Shown here piece after piece: positions 30,436 to 31,204 of a stretch of 31,204 nt of DNA. Both the position numbers and the translations under genes were made by a program. How positions within the stretch are numbered: the stretch's first letter is position 1; each line of letters starts with the position of its first letter. The notes under the pieces are model-generated. The model made no database searches, was not told the DNA's origin, and saw nothing but the letters and a program-made list of their open reading frames with translations. Origin of the DNA: CAZIMM01 sp964540415 (GTDB taxonomy: Bacteria > Bacillota > Clostridia > Oscillospirales > Acutalibacteraceae); the NCBI GenBank assembly GCA_964540415.1, contig CAZIMM010000018.1, positions 1 through 31,204 of the forward strand, read 5' to 3'.

Positions 30436-31204
30436 CAGAATAAAAGATGCCTTTGACGGCATTCACGCAGAGGAATCACTCAAGCAAAGCACAAAAGCGT
30501 TTTTGGTTGATAAATCCCGGAGCAAATCGAAACCTGCACGCGTGTCATACAGGAGCCCGATTACCGCGTTTGCCTGTGCAGTTCTGATTTTCATAGGTAT
30601 GAGCGGATGCATCTTGTTCTTTACACCGGTGACGGCGATTGCCATGGATGTCAATCCATCCGTCGAGCTTAGTGTGAACCGTTTTGAAATTGTTGTTTCC
30701 GTGAGCGGATTGAACGAGGACGGAAAGGCATTGGCAAAGAACAGCGATGCAAAGTATAAAAACTATCTTGCCGCAGTTGATGCACTGATGGAAAGCGAAG
30801 AAATGCAGGAATGTCTTGCCGACGATGCGACAGTGTCTGTAACGGTTATCGGCAACAATGAAAAGAAGAACGAGGAAATGATGAACAAAATTTCTTCGTG
30901 CAAGTATTCAAAAAATTTTGAGTGTACCTGCGCCAGCCGTGAGGATGCACAAGCGGCGCGTGAAGCAGGGCTGCCGTTGGGCAAATACCGTGCGTTTCAG
31001 CAGCTGAAAGCCCTTGACCCGGCAGTTACCGCGCAGGATATTCAGAAGATGACAATGAGACAGATCCGGGAAAGAATTGCGCAGCTTTCGGGAGAAGGAA
31101 AAAACAACAGCGAAACCGTCAGCGGTGCAGGAAACGGAAACGGAAGCAACACTGCTGAAGCCGACTGCACAAAGGTTGATGGCAACAGCGGCGGTTACAC
31201 AAAC
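30428..31204 (+). CDS. RsgI-like transmembrane anti-sigma factor (3' partial)
   Basis: The frame stays open from ATG 30428 to the window end (259 residues). A short cytoplasmic part (1-45, IKDAFDGIHAEESLKQSTKAFL) should bind the sigma factor; a membrane helix follows (about 46-66), then an external domain starting AIAMDVNPSVELSVNRFEIVVSV, which matches the RsgI middle domain (compare DINPSIEL-type sequences). Asn76-Pro77 corresponds to the bond where RsgI proteins are known to cut themselves during signalling. A helical part (about 170-220) and a Gly/Asn/Ser-rich linker lead out of the window, where a sensor domain would be expected. The start overlaps the sigma gene by 8 nt. The pairing of an ECF sigma, rather than SigI, with an RsgI-like protein is known from some cellulolytic Clostridia. 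Confidence 0.85.
   Translation, partial: MDNRIKDAFDGIHAEESLKQSTKAFLVDKSRSKSKPARVSYRSPITAFACAVLIFIGMSGCILFFTPVTAIAMDVNPSVELSVNRFEIVVSVSGLNEDGKALAKNSDAKYKNYLAAVDALMESEEMQECLADDATVSVTVIGNNEKKNEEMMNKISSCKYSKNFECTCASREDAQAAREAGLPLGKYRAFQQLKALDPAVTAQDIQKMTMRQIRERIAQLSGEGKNNSETVSGAGNGNGSNTAEADCTKVDGNSGGYTN

Noticed and set aside
1..31204. tRNA, rRNA or known riboswitch genes
   Set aside because: I looked through the intergenic stretches and found only promoters, terminators and short leaders; no cloverleaf or riboswitch core was recognised by eye.

Overview
The window is a chromosomal segment of an anaerobic, Gram-positive Bacillota bacterium, most likely class Clostridia near the Ruminococcaceae/Oscillospiraceae. 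The basis is the mix of a class B sortase with a VPETG-type anchored protein, rubrerythrin, the darA-holB-ricT block, an RsgI-like anti-sigma factor, AGGAGG-type ribosome sites, frequent GTG/TTG starts and clean TTGACA/TATAAT promoters. A run of ten Ns at 5963-5972 shows that this is scaffolded draft sequence. I see no mobile element, phage, tRNA, rRNA or CRISPR array.

Layout. (1) 3-3967, plus: a class B sortase with a very long N-terminal region, cut by the window start, then a double-domain flavin-dependent thymidylate synthase. (2) 4092-4343, minus: a small AbrB-type regulator with a zinc-ribbon tail. (3) 4606-5598, plus: an extended SDR reductase/epimerase. (4) 5654-8848, minus: an OmpR-type response regulator and a large multi-pass histidine kinase; the N gap falls in the kinase N box. 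(5) 9133-11174, minus: a VPETG-anchored surface protein and a membrane-anchored DUF4474-type protein, each with its own promoter. (6) 11382-17003, minus: a nine-gene, tightly packed housekeeping operon (TSCPD protein, darA, holB, ricT, rimM, trmD, a GH88/GH105-like membrane-anchored hydrolase, folB, folK). (7) 17226-26715, plus, from a divergent promoter: an exopolysaccharide/capsule operon with a nucleotide-sugar 4,6-dehydratase, an EpsG/Wzy-like polymerase, five glycosyltransferases and a pyruvyl transferase, followed by a membrane protein of unknown function (26732-27325). (8) 27443-27982: rubrerythrin. (9) 28371-29216: rplM-rpsI. (10) 29458-31204: a small secreted protein with four Asp/Gly/Cys repeats, an ECF sigma factor and an RsgI-like transmembrane anti-sigma factor that runs off the window end.

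The accessory genes mostly concern the cell envelope: anchoring (sortase and its possible substrate), sensing (two-component system, sigma/anti-sigma pair) and surface polysaccharide. The most promising candidates for something undescribed are the secreted DxDxDG-Cys repeat protein coupled to an ECF sigma/RsgI-like pair, and the sortase with a cytoplasmic region of at least 550 residues carrying a coiled-coil repeat, Lys tracts and three copies of a short hydrophobic-acidic motif.
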